From: Solen grandis
Lineage: Eukaryota; Mollusca; Bivalvia; Adapedonta; Solenidae
NCBI GenBank assembly: GCA_021229015.1
Contig: CM037780.1
Coordinates: 67,096,074-67,160,073, forward strand
Reading direction: 5' to 3'
Length of the DNA stretch: 64,000 bases
The notes under the pieces are model-generated. The model did no database searches. It saw nothing but the letters and a program-made list of their open reading frames with translations, and was not told the DNA's origin. A program made the translations under genes and the position numbers. How positions within the stretch are numbered: position 1 is the stretch's first letter; each line of letters begins with the position of its first letter. Of the stretch, positions 1 through 13,500 are shown in pieces.

Positions 1-1546
1 ATCATTTGTCACAGAAAAATAGTCAACTGAACTGGTGTCACTTTTCTGTGACAAGGACAACGATCCTGTGACATCAAAACCTTGACTTCCAACAACCTGA
101 AAGAATGAACCAGACTTCTGAACCGGACAAACATCAGGATCAGTTCAAAACTTGCTACTTTTCTCCGCTTGCTTGGAGTTTCAACACCTTTATTTGGTGA
201 AAGTAAGCTTCTCTTAGCACTGCATCTTTCACTGTTAGCAACTAACACTGTAGGTTCAGTCCTACTATCTTTAGCAAACTCCTCTGAATATTCCGAATGA
301 TCTACCTTCCTTCTTTTACTTGACACATCCCTTAAATCATTGGGAGACAGAAGACTTCTTTTTGAAACTCTTGGTGACCGGGTTACATTAGAAATTATAG
401 AAGAATTTGATGAAAGTAAATGATTAACTTTATCATCGTTTGAGACATGTGATTCTTGTGACAACGTTGAAGACAACTTTTTCACATTAGGAGAACTAAC
501 GGTTGACCTAGGTTTTCTCCGATGCCATTTATCGAAAGAATCTGGGGTTTTGGTGACCCTCTTTTCATGAGGTGACGGAGTCTTGGGACCACAAATCTTT
601 GCTGAATTTCGTAAACTACAATTGGCCACATCATCCTTTGTACCCTTAGTTTTCACTTCTGCTGAATCTGACGGCTCATTCGAGAACAATCTTAGCATTT
701 GTCCAGTTCTTCTTGGAGATGCCCTCACCGGTAAAATCTGTCTTTTCTCTGCATCCCTATCCGCAAAGCATTTACTGCTTTTAACCTCAGCAACACCGGA
801 TGGTTGGTTTTCCTGCTGGTCCTTTTTACAAGGGGAGCTGAACCGTGACAGAAGTGTTTGGGGACTTGCTGTCCCTCTCCTGGGTGATGGATATCTGTTG
901 GCAGCCGGACTTTTGGCAAAGAGCGCCGCTCGTACAGACTTTCTTGTCGGGGTGGCTCCAAGCCTGTGCCTTGTATTCTGACTCGGAGAATCCAGGCCAA
1001 AAGAGACCTTCCCACAAACTGGACTTTTCTCTGGTGTTTTCTGCAGCGGACTGCTCTCTTTCTTCGTGTCTGACTCAGCAACAAAAACCCTTGGTGATTG
1101 CCCTCTGCTAATGGGACTCTGCAGCAGATGGTGGCCAGGGGAGACTACTCTGAGAGGAGCATGACTGCAGCTGGGACTTTTAAATAGGTTATCTCCCCTT
1201 GACCGAGTATTATGACTTGGAGAATCTGGTATCTGTTTGTTAAGGAGGGTTTTCCGAGGTGTGCGTTTTGCGGGAGATGGACTGGACACAAGCTGGGAGA
1301 GCAGGAATGAGGAATTTTTATTCGGTGATTTGAGGTCTGTCGGAGACTCAAAGCTGAGCAATTTTGCTGGTTTATCTTTGCTCCCTTTGTCTGAGGGGTG
1401 CCTCTGTCTGCCAGCAATTTTGTCAGCCAGCTGGAAATACTGTGTGAGGTTTCGATTGCGCTTGACTGGACCAGCAGAGTAGAAAGAGCGTCTCAGTAGG
1501 GCCTTTGCTCTCTTGCCTTTAGTTGGGGTGTCCCTGGTACTCAAAC
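1..1546 (-). CDS. TICRR: TICRR exon w13, long S/T-P-rich tail
   Basis: The exon begins at the acceptor CCATTATCAG, chosen because its phase completes the codon left by w12 and yields LSTRDTPTKGKRAK. About 500 codons follow, very rich in S, P, K and R, with about 29 S/T-P pairs counted by eye. No globular domain is visible; the tail is probably disordered. Two old internal repeats, each KRSLLSPN followed by SKRRKV, lie at about 303-363 and 156-222. In the original frame a stop falls at 9-11, but past 144-145 a different frame reads DPDVCPVQKSGSFFQVVG and stays open to the window edge, resembling the human stretch near EEVFVSG. A second one-base A-run deletion is the likely cause. The conserved C-terminus is not reached. 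Confidence 0.88.
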
Positions 1547-4500
1547 CTGATAATGGAAAGTACCTAGATTTTGTTTCATTTATAAACTTTATTACAAACA
1601 TAATTTACTAAAAGCAATTCAGCAATAATTCTAGTGGAGAGATTTTCCTTAACCTTTGCATGTTAGCACTTTAGACCATAGGGGGGTTACGTTACTCATT
1701 TTCAAGATCTAGCTTATGGCAGAATATCACTGTGTACTAAAATTTGTTGAAAGAAAAAACAAAAGGTATTCCAAAATTAAAAAGATTTCATTTCTAAATA
1801 CTTTAACCCTTTCCCTCATAGAGGAAACCATGAAAAGACCTATGCAAACAGCATAAAACCAGATCAGCCTGCGAGTAACTCGCAGGCTGATCAGGTTTTA
1901 TGCTGTTCACTGCTCCTCAGTGGTCTAGAAATGAGGACTTAATAATTAAATTTGGTAAGGTTTAACTGTGGTTTTCTGCAGATCAGGCTTTATGTGGTAC
2001 CTATAGAGTGCATCAAAATGAGTCTATATGAGGGTAAGGGTTAAATAGGTACATATTTACTGATATTTTCAGAATAATTTATCACGATATTAATATGCTT
2101 TGAATGAAACTGACTTTACTGACAGAGATGGGAAAACATGGTGATTCAAAACCCTTTGAAACAAGACAGTGAATACTAAACAGGTATAAACATTATGTAC
2201 TTGTCAGTTGCTCCATGAAAAATAAAAGAAAAAATAGAGGCCATTCTTATCTAACATTTTCTATGCAAAACACATAATTAGAAATCCACAAAAGACTCAT
2301 TCATTCCTTTCCATATACCAGTATTACCAGTGTGATTATATGTCCTCAGTATCAATCATTTAACAAGAGGGCCAAGATGGCCCTAGATCGCTCACCTGAG
2401 AAAAGTATCATTCATTGCCTGTACAAAACAGATTGCTTCAGAATTAAGATGATGAGGTGAAACAATGTTCAGGAATTTTCTGACCCCATCCACAAAAGAT
2501 ATCATCATACAAACATTCTGCCAAATTTTGAGGATGATTGGACCAAAAATGTTGCCCTCAGAGTATAAACAAGATTTTTCTAAGATTTGACCTACTGACC
2601 TACATTTCTATCCAGCCCCACCCATTTTCAAACTGGTTCGAGATATCATCATGACAAACAATCTGACCAAGTTTGAGGAAGATTGCATCAAAACTGTGGC
2701 CTTTAGTGTGTAAACAAGATTTTTCTAAGATTTGACCTATTGACCTACTTTTCGGTCCGGCCCTGCACATTTTCGAAAGGGTTCAAGATATCATCAAGAC
2801 AAACATTCTGACCAAGTTTGAGGAAGATTGGATTAAAATTGTGGCCTCTAGTGTGTAAACATCAAAATTGTCGATGGACGACAAGATTTTTCTAAGATTT
2901 GACCTACTGACCTACTTTTTGATCCAACCTGACCCATTTTCGAAAGGGTTCAAGATATCATCAAGACAAACATTCTGACCAAGTTTGAGGAAGATTGGAT
3001 CAAAACTGTGGCCTCTAGTGTGTAAACATCAAAATTGTTGACGGACGACGGACGACTGACGACGGACGACGGCCGACGGACAATCAAGTATCCCAAAAGC
3101 TCACCCTGAGCTATGCTCAGGTGAGCTAAAAAGAAGTGCTCTCATTTATTCCCCATTGATGTGGTGGGGATTTTTGGACCAAGTGAGACTTTCTTTCTTT
3201 CAGCAACTTTTCCATATAGCCATGTCCTTTGATCCAAATTTTGGATTAGCATGCAACAGTTTTAAAATACTTGTCAACAAATTAATAGCTTTTTAACCCT
3301 TTCCATCATAGAGGACACCATGAAAAGACCTATGCGAACAGCATAAAACCAGATCAGCCTGCGAGTAACTTGCAGGCTGATCAGGTTTTATGCTGTTTGC
3401 TGCTCCTCAGTGGTCTGGAAATGAGGATTTTGTAATTAAATTTGGTATGATTTTCTGCAGATCAGGCTTTATGTGGTACTTATTGAGTGCGTCAAAATGA
3501 GTATATATGAGGGAAAGGGTTAATGATAATCTTGAAAAATTATAATGTGGACAAGATATGACCTTATCTTCCAGCTTTTAACAATTTAGATTTTATGTAT
3601 CCCAAACGAAGAGTTTGCAAATGCTAAAGTTGCAGTTTGATTGATTGCTATAGTTTCAACCAATGTCTTAAAAACAACAAAGCATTATCAATCAGCTGAT
3701 AGATGTAATGGAAGGTAAAAGGCAGTTGTGGGTATCCCACAACACACCAAAACACCACTTGAAAACAAGATGAAGAAAACTTGATTGTCAACAGAAATTA
3801 AAACAAGAGGGCCTTGAATCATTCACCTGATTATAAATGAGCAACATATGTTGGATTTTTCATATTGACCTACTTTTTGACCCCACATGACCCACTTTTG
3901 AACTTGTACAAGATTTTATGCAAACAGACATTATGACCAAGTTTCATGAAAATATGGCCAAAAATGTGGCCTATGGAGTGTAAACAATGTTTTTCTAAGA
4001 TTTGACCTCATGACCTACTTTTTGACCACAAATGGTCCAAATTCAGTCTTTTCCAAGATTTTATGGAAACAAACATTCTGACCTAGTTTATGAAGATTGG
4101 GCCAAAAATGTGGCCTCTAGAGTGTTAACAAGGTTTTTATAAGACTTGACCTCGTGACCTACTTTTTGACCCCACATGACCCAATTTTGAACCTGTCCAA
4201 GATTTTATGGAAACAAACATTCTGACCAAGTTTCATAAAGATTGGGCCAAAAATGAGGCCTCTATAGTGTTAACAAGGTTTTTTTAAGATTTGACCTCAT
4301 GACCTACTTTTTGACCCCACATGACCCAATTTAACTGTCCAAGATTTTATGGAAAAAAATTCTGACCAGTTTCATAAGATTGGGCAAAAATGTGGCCTCT
4401 ATAGTGTTAACAAGGTTTTTCTAAGATTTGATCTCATGACCTACTTTTTGACCCCACATGACCCAAAGTCGAACTTGTCCAAGATTGCATGAAAACAAAC

Positions 4501-7500
4501 ATTCTGACCAAGTTTCATAAAGATTGGGCCAAAAATGTGGCCTCTAGAGTGTTAACAAGGTTTAACAAACATCTACCAAGTTTCTAAAGATTGGGCCAAA
4601 ATGTGGCCTCTAGAGTGTTAACAAGGTTTTTCTAAGATTTGACCTCATGACCTACTTTTTGACCCCACATGACCCAATTTTGAACTTGTCCAAGATTTTA
4701 TGGAACCAAACATTCTGACCAAGTTTCATGAAGATTGGGCCAAAAATGTGGCCTCTAGAGTGTTAACAAGGTTTTTATAAGATTTGACCTCATGACCTAC
4801 TTTTTGTCCCCACATGACCCAAAGTCGAACTTGTCCAAGATTTTATGGAGAGAAACATTCTGACCAAGTTTCATGAAGATTTGGCCAAAAATTAGGCCTC
4901 TAGAGTGTTAACAAGGTTTTTATAAGACTTGACCTCGTGACCTACTTTTTGACCCCACATGACCAAATTTTGAACTTGTCCAAGATTTTATGGAGACAAA
5001 CATTCTGACCAAGTTTCATGAAGATTGGCCTAAAAATATGGCTTCTAGAGTGTTAACAAGCCAAATTGTTGACGACGCACGACGGACAATGGATGCCGGA
5101 CGATGGACAAAGGGCCATCACAAAAGCTCACCCTTGAGCACATTGTGCTCAGGTGAGCTAACAAGAGTTGTCACAAAGACAGTCATCATCATTACAATGA
5201 ATGTTCCTGAACAACTGTGTATAGTTTCAAGTCAACTGCATAACAGATTGCTGAGATATAAGCATAGTATGTTAAATGCAAAACTTTTACTAATATTTCC
5301 AAGTCCAAAAGGGCTATAATTTGTATTAAATTTGTCGGAATTGATTTTACTTGTTTTTCTTGTTTTTTGGGGTTTTTTTTTCGTTTGTTTTTTTATACCA
5401 GCAAAGTATTCAATTAATAAACATAGCAGGTTACATGATACATGATAGTAAGTTGATTGCAAACCCTAAACCAAGGTGTGATCTGATGCTGATGCTAGGG
5501 TGAGTAGAATAGCTTGAGCAAACAAAACCCAACTTACTGCAAGCCTTTACAGGTGACTCTTCAACAACCTCTGTTGTATTGAGATCTTCATCTTCCTGCT
5601 CCATTCTTCACGGGCCTCCTCTCTCCATGAGATCTTGGACAGCTGCTTGTGGGACGGTGTTTCAGCCACAATCTTCCTCCGTGGGGACATCATCATTCCT
5701 GCAGACAGTTCAGTTGTGTTTTTAGATACTTTCTTCTTAACTTTACTTTGTCAAAAAGGAACAGATAGGCAGCATATGCTCAGAATTACTCAATCAAAAA
5801 TTGCTTAAATATTCAATTATTTTAAAATCAATGGGTAACAAAACTCAATTTAAGTCTAGAATACCAAATTAATTCTGTAAAGTTTGCATAACATTACTAA
5901 CATCCCAGACAGTACTTAATACTGTGAGTCAACTCACTCAATTTATTACATTTTTAAAGAAAAACTTTGTGGAGATAATGATTTCATTCATAATATCTTT
6001 CATAATTAAATATGGCAGGGTTACAGTTGCTTAGTTACTCAATAATTTTTACTCAATTACTTTTCAAATGGTAATACTTAATGGACTGAAAAAAGCTTTT
6101 ATGTTCCTCTGTCAAAATATTGTGATTCAGTTATGAACAAGAGTTGTCTGAATGACGCATATGCCCCACTACACTCCCCACACTCCAATTGAGGTAACTG
6201 CGACCTTGACCTTTGACCTAGTGACCCCAAAATCAACAGGGGTCATCTACAAGCCAGGACCAATCACATTATGAAGTTTGAGGAATAAGGGCCCAAGTGT
6301 TCTCCAGTTATTGAACAATTTTCACATTCGAAGTCACTGTGACCTTGACCTTTGACCAAGTGACCCCAAAATTGATAGGAGTCATCTCTAGTCATGACCA
6401 ATCACCCTATTTAGTTTAAGGAATGTGGGCCTAAGCATTCTCCAGTTATTGAATGGAAACGAAGTGGTCTACAGACAGACCAACAGACATTTGCAAAACA
6501 ATATGCCCCCTCTTCTTTGAGAGGGGTGGGGTGTGGGCATAAAAATTGCACTAGTCGTAAGGGTTTTGGAAATGAAACTTGGGCTAGAGCATAGAAAAAA
6601 AACAACATTGGACTAGTAATTGAAAAACCTGAATTTTAAACACTGATACTGTTGATTGTTACAGAGACTTGTTTGAAAAAAGACTTGTCTTATCCAATGA
6701 CCTATTAAAACAATGTAAATAATGAAACTAGAATACTGAAAATGATTCAGAGTAAAACAGCACTTTGAAACTTGTAACTATCACTAATGGGAAATTAATA
6801 ACTGGTTCCAGGGTTGGATCAGTACTTTGTGCCTGGGAGTGTCATAAAAGATTCTTAATCTAAACAGGGTTCAAACTCACAACCTTGGATCCACAATAAC
6901 ATACACTACAAATAGACCATGGTGCCCTATTCAGTACATTAAGAGACATACTTGGACTTTTGAGTCTGAATTTGGCGGGAGATTTCCTTGGAGTTTTGTG
7001 AGACCTCTCCATTACTGCCACAGACTGTCTTCTCTCCAGCTTTGAACCCCTCTTCGTCTGATCAAACAAGGCCTTGGCCACTGAAACAATGGCACACACA
7101 CTCAATTATCAGCACTTGGGTTTCTCCTCCACCAGTAATCTACATTAAGCTAGACCAACAAGGGGTATACAGCGTTTGACACTAACATTTTAGCCAGGAT
7201 TCCTGATGAAACACCTACTTCAGGAGTCCCTTCTGAAAACAAGAGGCCCATGATGGCCCTAAATCGCTCACCTGAGATAAATAGGTTGACCCAAGGAACA
7301 TCTGTACCAATTTATTTTTAAATCAGGCCAGTAGTTTTGAAGAAGATGATTTTTAAAGTTTTCATTTTTTTTTTCTTTTTGTTGCCATGGCAACCAGAGT
7401 TCTATATGGATCAAGTTTATTTTAGGAACTTTTGTGAAGGTTGACCCAAGGATCATTCCTGCCAAATTTAATCAAATTCTGTCCAGTGGTTTCAGAGGAG

Positions 7501-10500
7501 ATGTTGTTTAAAGTTTTCCCTATATACATATAAGGCAAATAAGCCCCGCCCCTGGCAGCCATGTTTTTTACGGATCGGAAAAATTTTTAGCAACTTTGGT
7601 AGAGGTTGACCCAAGGAACATCTGTACCAATTTATTCTAAAATCTGGCCAGTAGTTTTGAAGAAGATGATTTTTAAAGTTTTCATATTTTTTTTTCTTTT
7701 TGTTGCCATGGCAACCAGAGTTCTACATGGATCAAGTTTATTTTAGCAACTTTTGTGAAGGTTGACCCAAGGATCATCCCTGCCAAGTTTAATCTAAATC
7801 TGTCCAGTGGTTTCAGAGGAGATGTTGTTTAAAGTTTTCCCTATATACATATAAGGCAAATAAGCCCCGCCCCTGGCGGCCATGTTTTTTTACGGATCAG
7901 AATAATTTTAGCAACTTTGGTAGAGGTTGGCCCAAGGAACATCTGTACCAATTTATTTTAAAATCTGGCCAGTTGTTTTGAAGAAGATGATTTTTAAAGT
8001 TTTCATATTTTTTTTCTTTTTGTTGCCATGGCAACCAGAGTTCTACATGGATCAAGTTTATTTTAGCAACTTTTGTGAAGGTTGACCCAAGGATCATCCC
8101 TGCCAAGTTTAATCAAATTCTGTCCAGTGGTTTCAGAGGAGATGTTGTTTAAAGGTTTCTCTATATACATATAAGGCAAATAAGCCCCGCCCCTGGCGGC
8201 CATGTTTTTTACAGATCGGAATAATTTTAGCAACTTTGGTAGAGGTTGACCCAAGGAACATCTGTACCACATTATTTTGAAATCTGGCCAGTAGTTTTGA
8301 AGGAGATGATTTTTAAAGTTTTCAAATTATTTTTCTTTTTGTTGCCATGGCAACCAGAGTTCTTCATGGATCAACTTTATTTTAGCAACTTTTGTAGAGC
8401 CTGACCCAAGGAACATTCCTGCCAAGTTTAATCAAATTCTGTCCAGCGGTTTCAGAGGAGATGTCGTTTAAAGAAAATTGTTGACGACGGACGCCGGACG
8501 AAGGGCGATAACAAAAGCTCACCTTGAGCACTTTGTGCTCAGGTGAGCTAAAAATTGGGAGTCCCTGTCACATTACTTGGATATAAGATGGATTCTTCGC
8601 ACAACCAATGCTTAAAATGCTGCAATTTATCAAAGAGGATTACTAATACGAACATTTCATGAAGATTATTACATCGGTTTACAACAAATATGGCTGTTCA
8701 ATATACTTTTAATCAAAAAGTGTCCTTGCATGTCAATTCTGGAGTCCTTTCCCAATTTTATGTGTCCTCAGGATCCCAGGACACTGTTAGTGTCGACTGC
8801 TGGTATACAGTTACAGCTGATGTAAGAACCCATACCTCAAAGCTTATATCATTCTGAACATTGTTGGACTCTGTAAAATCCAGGATCTCCAAAATATAAG
8901 GCTGACTCTCTATCAATTTGGCTACCAGTACCAGAAACAGTCTACAAAGTATCTGATTCTTTGACAAACAGATAACATGAACTGAGCAATAAACTGTTGT
9001 TTGACTAAATATTAAATAAATTTTCCCTAATAGATGCAAGCTTAGATCAGGCACAAACAGTCACGTTACATTCAGCAGGTCAATAAATAATTATAAATGA
9101 ATAGACAAATAAAACAATTTTATCAAAACTAAGAAAAAACAAACTAGGAAAGGGACCCATGTCTTAGGATATCTTAGAATGCTTATCAGAACCTTCAGAC
9201 AAAATATTACCTTCATACTATCTACAATCTAATATATGGGTCTTTAATGGAAAGGGAAATCAGATACCTCTATCCCTTGGTTTCTTGCTGGATTCTCTCC
9301 CTTTCTTCTTGGAGTTTTTTTCCTGTGAAAAATGATAAATGTGTCTGACATGTAGGTCTGTCTATACAAGTAAATCTGACCCAGTAGATAATATAGATCT
9401 AGGAAGGGAACCATCCTAAATCTGATTATATTTTTTTTCTTTTACTTTTTTTTCTTTTTATGCATTAGGGTTGTTTCCTGACACTGTCTTGTAATGTGTT
9501 CTTTCTAAATATAATACATGATTTGATGTAAGACAAAAAAGTAAATAATTAAGGTTTTTGTATTTTGACAAAAGTGTGTCTTCCCTCTTCTTAACAAGCA
9601 GATAAACCGTTTCTGTACAATTTCTAGAGACCCTGATCAGATCCTGGAAGGAACTATCTGATCTTGGTCTGCTGTTTTTCAGGTCATCGAAACATGTCTA
9701 TATAAGGAGACACCTTCCAGGAGATTGTAAGTATTCCTTAGCATAAAGTGCTGTGGTAATAACTGATCCAGGAATCAATCTTATACATTACCTTGGGTTT
9801 GGCTACTTTCTCCACAACTATCTGCCGTTTAGACCCGACATTAGACAGGCTTGGATGGTGAATTAACTTCCTCCCGGCTCTGTTTATAGAATAAATGTGT
9901 CTAAGTGGGTAGAAATAACGTAACAATTTCATGTTAGCCAACTTGCCTCCATATCAAAAGCAGTCTTATTACACATTTTAGTATGCAAATTGAAACAAGA
10001 AAATGTTCTATGAGACACTAATGCCCTGCCGGGATATGGTCAGAACCAAATATTTGCTTGAATTTTTAAAAGTTTATTTAATGATGTACATTTGTATTAA
10101 GTTTCATGATGATGTGAAGTTACCTTTATAGAAAAAGAAGCTTAAACACAGAGGTAAACTCAGGGCAGAATAATCAATTTACCAGGTCACAGCCATTTAA
10201 AGTTTCGGAAAAAGTCATCTTCATAGAAAAAAAGCTTAATGCAAATGCAGACAATCAATTTTACCATGTTCATCCAACTGTGAAATATAGGTCACAGCAG
10301 TAAATTAGCAAAAATATTTTTAAAAAAAATATCATGATGTACATGTGTACATAGTTTCATGATGATGTGAAATCATCTTCATAGACAAAAAGTTAATGCA
10401 AAGGTAAACCTAAGGCAGAACAATAAATTTTACCATGTTCATCCAACCGTGAACTATAGGTCACAGCAATAAATTAGCATAAATATTAAAAGATCATTTC

Positions 10501-13500
10501 ATGATGTTCAAAGAAAAAATGCTTAAATGCAAAGGTAAACCTGAAGTGTGATGGACGGACGGATGCACAGACCAAAAATCAATATGCCCCCAACGCAGTT
10601 GGCGGGGCATTAAAAAAAGCAGTTTTAAAGAATTGTATTCAACAACTGTTCTTTGGAACACATATGTCACCTTCTGAATCGTGATGGAAAAAGTGTGACG
10701 GACAGACAGACAATGGTAAAGTGATCCCTATGTGTCACTTCTGCTTACAGCAGGTGACAAAATCAACATCAAGGTAATCCATCTATTAATAAATCATAAA
10801 TCATGGTCCTTCAGATGCTTGAAAAGATTTCAGTGCTGCTGCAAGCATCCACTGACTTGGTGTTGTAGGCTATTTTGTTATAAGTCTATAAAGGCTTGCA
10901 TTTATTACAATTTACAGTATTACTACAATCATTTGATGGACCATGATCACAATTTAATTATGGTTGGATTTAAACAAAAAGAACACAACCTAAGAAGTTG
11001 TTTATATATTTATTTCTAGTTAAAAAAAAGTAAAGAAAAGAAATATCATTAATGAAAACACAGAAGGTCATGATATACATTATACATTTCAAATAAAGAA
11101 GCAACACACGTAGAAATTCCACAAAAACAGGTTTTCTGTATAAAAGTTAAGTTCCCATTTTTTACCTTCAGCCTCAGTGTGACCTGAACCTTTGAACTAT
11201 GAATCTCAGGTATCCAAACCTAAAGTCTTACATGATTAGCAGTAATTGTAATCTCATTTACCATAATATTTAATAGTATTTGTATTAAAGGTCAGAGACT
11301 TCATACTGCTGAACATGCACTACTTTAGAATGAACACCATGCCCCAACGGGGAGCCTTAGACCTTGGGAGTCAAGGTCATTTGAAGGTCAAGGTCACCTG
11401 GCAGATAGAACTCATCAAGGTGCATGCACCTGGGAAGTTTGGAGGCTGTAGGTGGAAGGACTTCTATGTTATGGTCAAAGTTAAAGTTTTGTGACAATAA
11501 TACAGACAGACAAACAGACAGACCAAAAACAATATGCCCCCTGATTTATCAATGCATAAAGGGCATAAAAAGACCGGGAAAGAGATTTTTCAATGTGACA
11601 ACTGGCATGGTTTTTGCATTTTTTCACAAAAACCTATGCAAATTTTATTGTTTTAAAGTGACCTCTTTGAAAAATTTGATGAGACTTTTCTGTTTAAATT
11701 TGACTATCATCACTGTGACCCAGAGCTCCCTCCTTTCCAAGTTAGTCATTGATTTACTGGATCTGATTGATAAATGTAAACATACCTTGCAGTGCCGGAC
11801 AGATCTCTGCCAAATTGTTTGTTAGAGCCAGGCTGACTCAATGGCTGACCTACGGACCCATGCGACCTAGTTCTGGCAGAGGGCGGGCCACCAGGTTCAA
11901 GGTCACTGATGTGGGAGGAATCCAACGCAGATTGGTCGCCGCTGCTGTCAGGGGACAGAAGATTTGCCAGAGTCTCTGGAAGGGGCTGCATTAACTCATC
12001 ATAAATATTGGCTAGGGTTCGCGGGATGGTATGCATGTAGCTGGAAATTGGACATAATTAAAGGAGGATTAGTAGAATTTATTTAGATTTTGTGGATTTT
12101 TTTTTCTAGGTGATTAATTCTATGTTCTGATTATTAACCCTTTCCCTCATAGAGGAAACCATGAAAAGACCTATGCAAACAGCATAAAACCAGATCAGCC
12201 TGCGAGTAACTCACAGGCTGATCAGGTTTTATGCTGTTCGCTGCTCCTCAGTGGTCTGGAAATGAGAATTTTGTAATTTAATTTAGTAAGGTTTAACTGT
12301 GGTTTTCTGCAGATCAGGCTTTATGTGGTACTTATTGAGTGCGTCAAAATGAGTCTATATGAGGGAAAGGGTTAAAGTAAGTTTCAAAATAAACCAATGC
12401 CTAACCTTTGAAACTGCTGAATATCTTATTACATTTTTTCATGCAACTTTAGATTAATTAGAAACGTAATGTGGCATGCTTTTCAGCAATAGAATGGTGG
12501 TGCATGTTTTATATTAATTTTATGGCTTGAAAAATATATAAAGGATGGGTCAACCTGTAAAAAATCAAAATGTTGTGAAGTATTGAAATTTCATACCTGA
12601 AGTGTCCTAGGGTATATTTTGAGATTTAATGTTAAAAGTGTTGTTAAAATCCAACTTAAATCAGGAAGATTTGATTTATTTTACTGAATAAATCAAAGAG
12701 ACATCTCAGCTCATTTTATACATTACCCAACCCATTACCTCATGAATATTCATGTAAAATTTATGACTTAATGAATATTCATCAAGACAATGATTTGAAC
12801 ATAACAAGGATAAACTAACATTACAATACAAATGTACATGGATGCTACATGTATAACCTTCATACTACAAAAACAACAGGTTTGAACAAATAAAAAGAAA
12901 AGGGCCAATGGCCCTGTCGTCACCTGAATTATATAACTAAATTAAAACATTTTACCCCTGACAATACTACACACCAAATACCTAAGCAATGGGCCATATG
13001 GTTTCAGAGAAGACTTGGGCGCAGGGTCATTTATCACCGTAGGGCCAAGACTTTGAAAATCTTTGTAATGAACCATTAGATGCTACTACATACCAAAAAT
13101 CTTAGCTCTAGGCCTTATTGATTCATAGAAGAAGATTTTTTAAGATTTTCCTATTTAACTCTATGTAAAACAAGTGACCCCTGGTGTGGGGTCATTTATC
13201 ACCATTGGGCTATGATTTGTACAATCTTGGTAGTGGCCCATAAGATGATGCTACATACCAAATATCTAAGCTCTAGGCCTTATGGATTCATAGAAGAAGA
13301 TTTTTTAAGATTTTCCTATATAACTCTATGTAAAACAAGTGACCCCTGGTGCGGGGTCATTTATCACCATAGGGCTATGATTTGTACAATCTTGGTAGTG
13401 GCCCATAAGATGATGCTTCATACCAAATATCTAAGCTCTAGGCCTTATGCATTCATGGAAGAAGATTTTTTAAGATTTTCCTATATAACTCTATGTAAAA

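Noticed and set aside
583..1482. Several plus-strand and alternative minus-strand frames of 80-130 codons
   Set aside because: They are shadows of the TICRR tail exon, whose splice phase and S/T-P composition identify the real frame.
12740..12790. CATGAATATTCATG palindromes as regulatory sites
   Set aside because: They resemble octamer-type sites but occur in AT-rich intron DNA, and one is mutated in the duplicate copy near 16,915.
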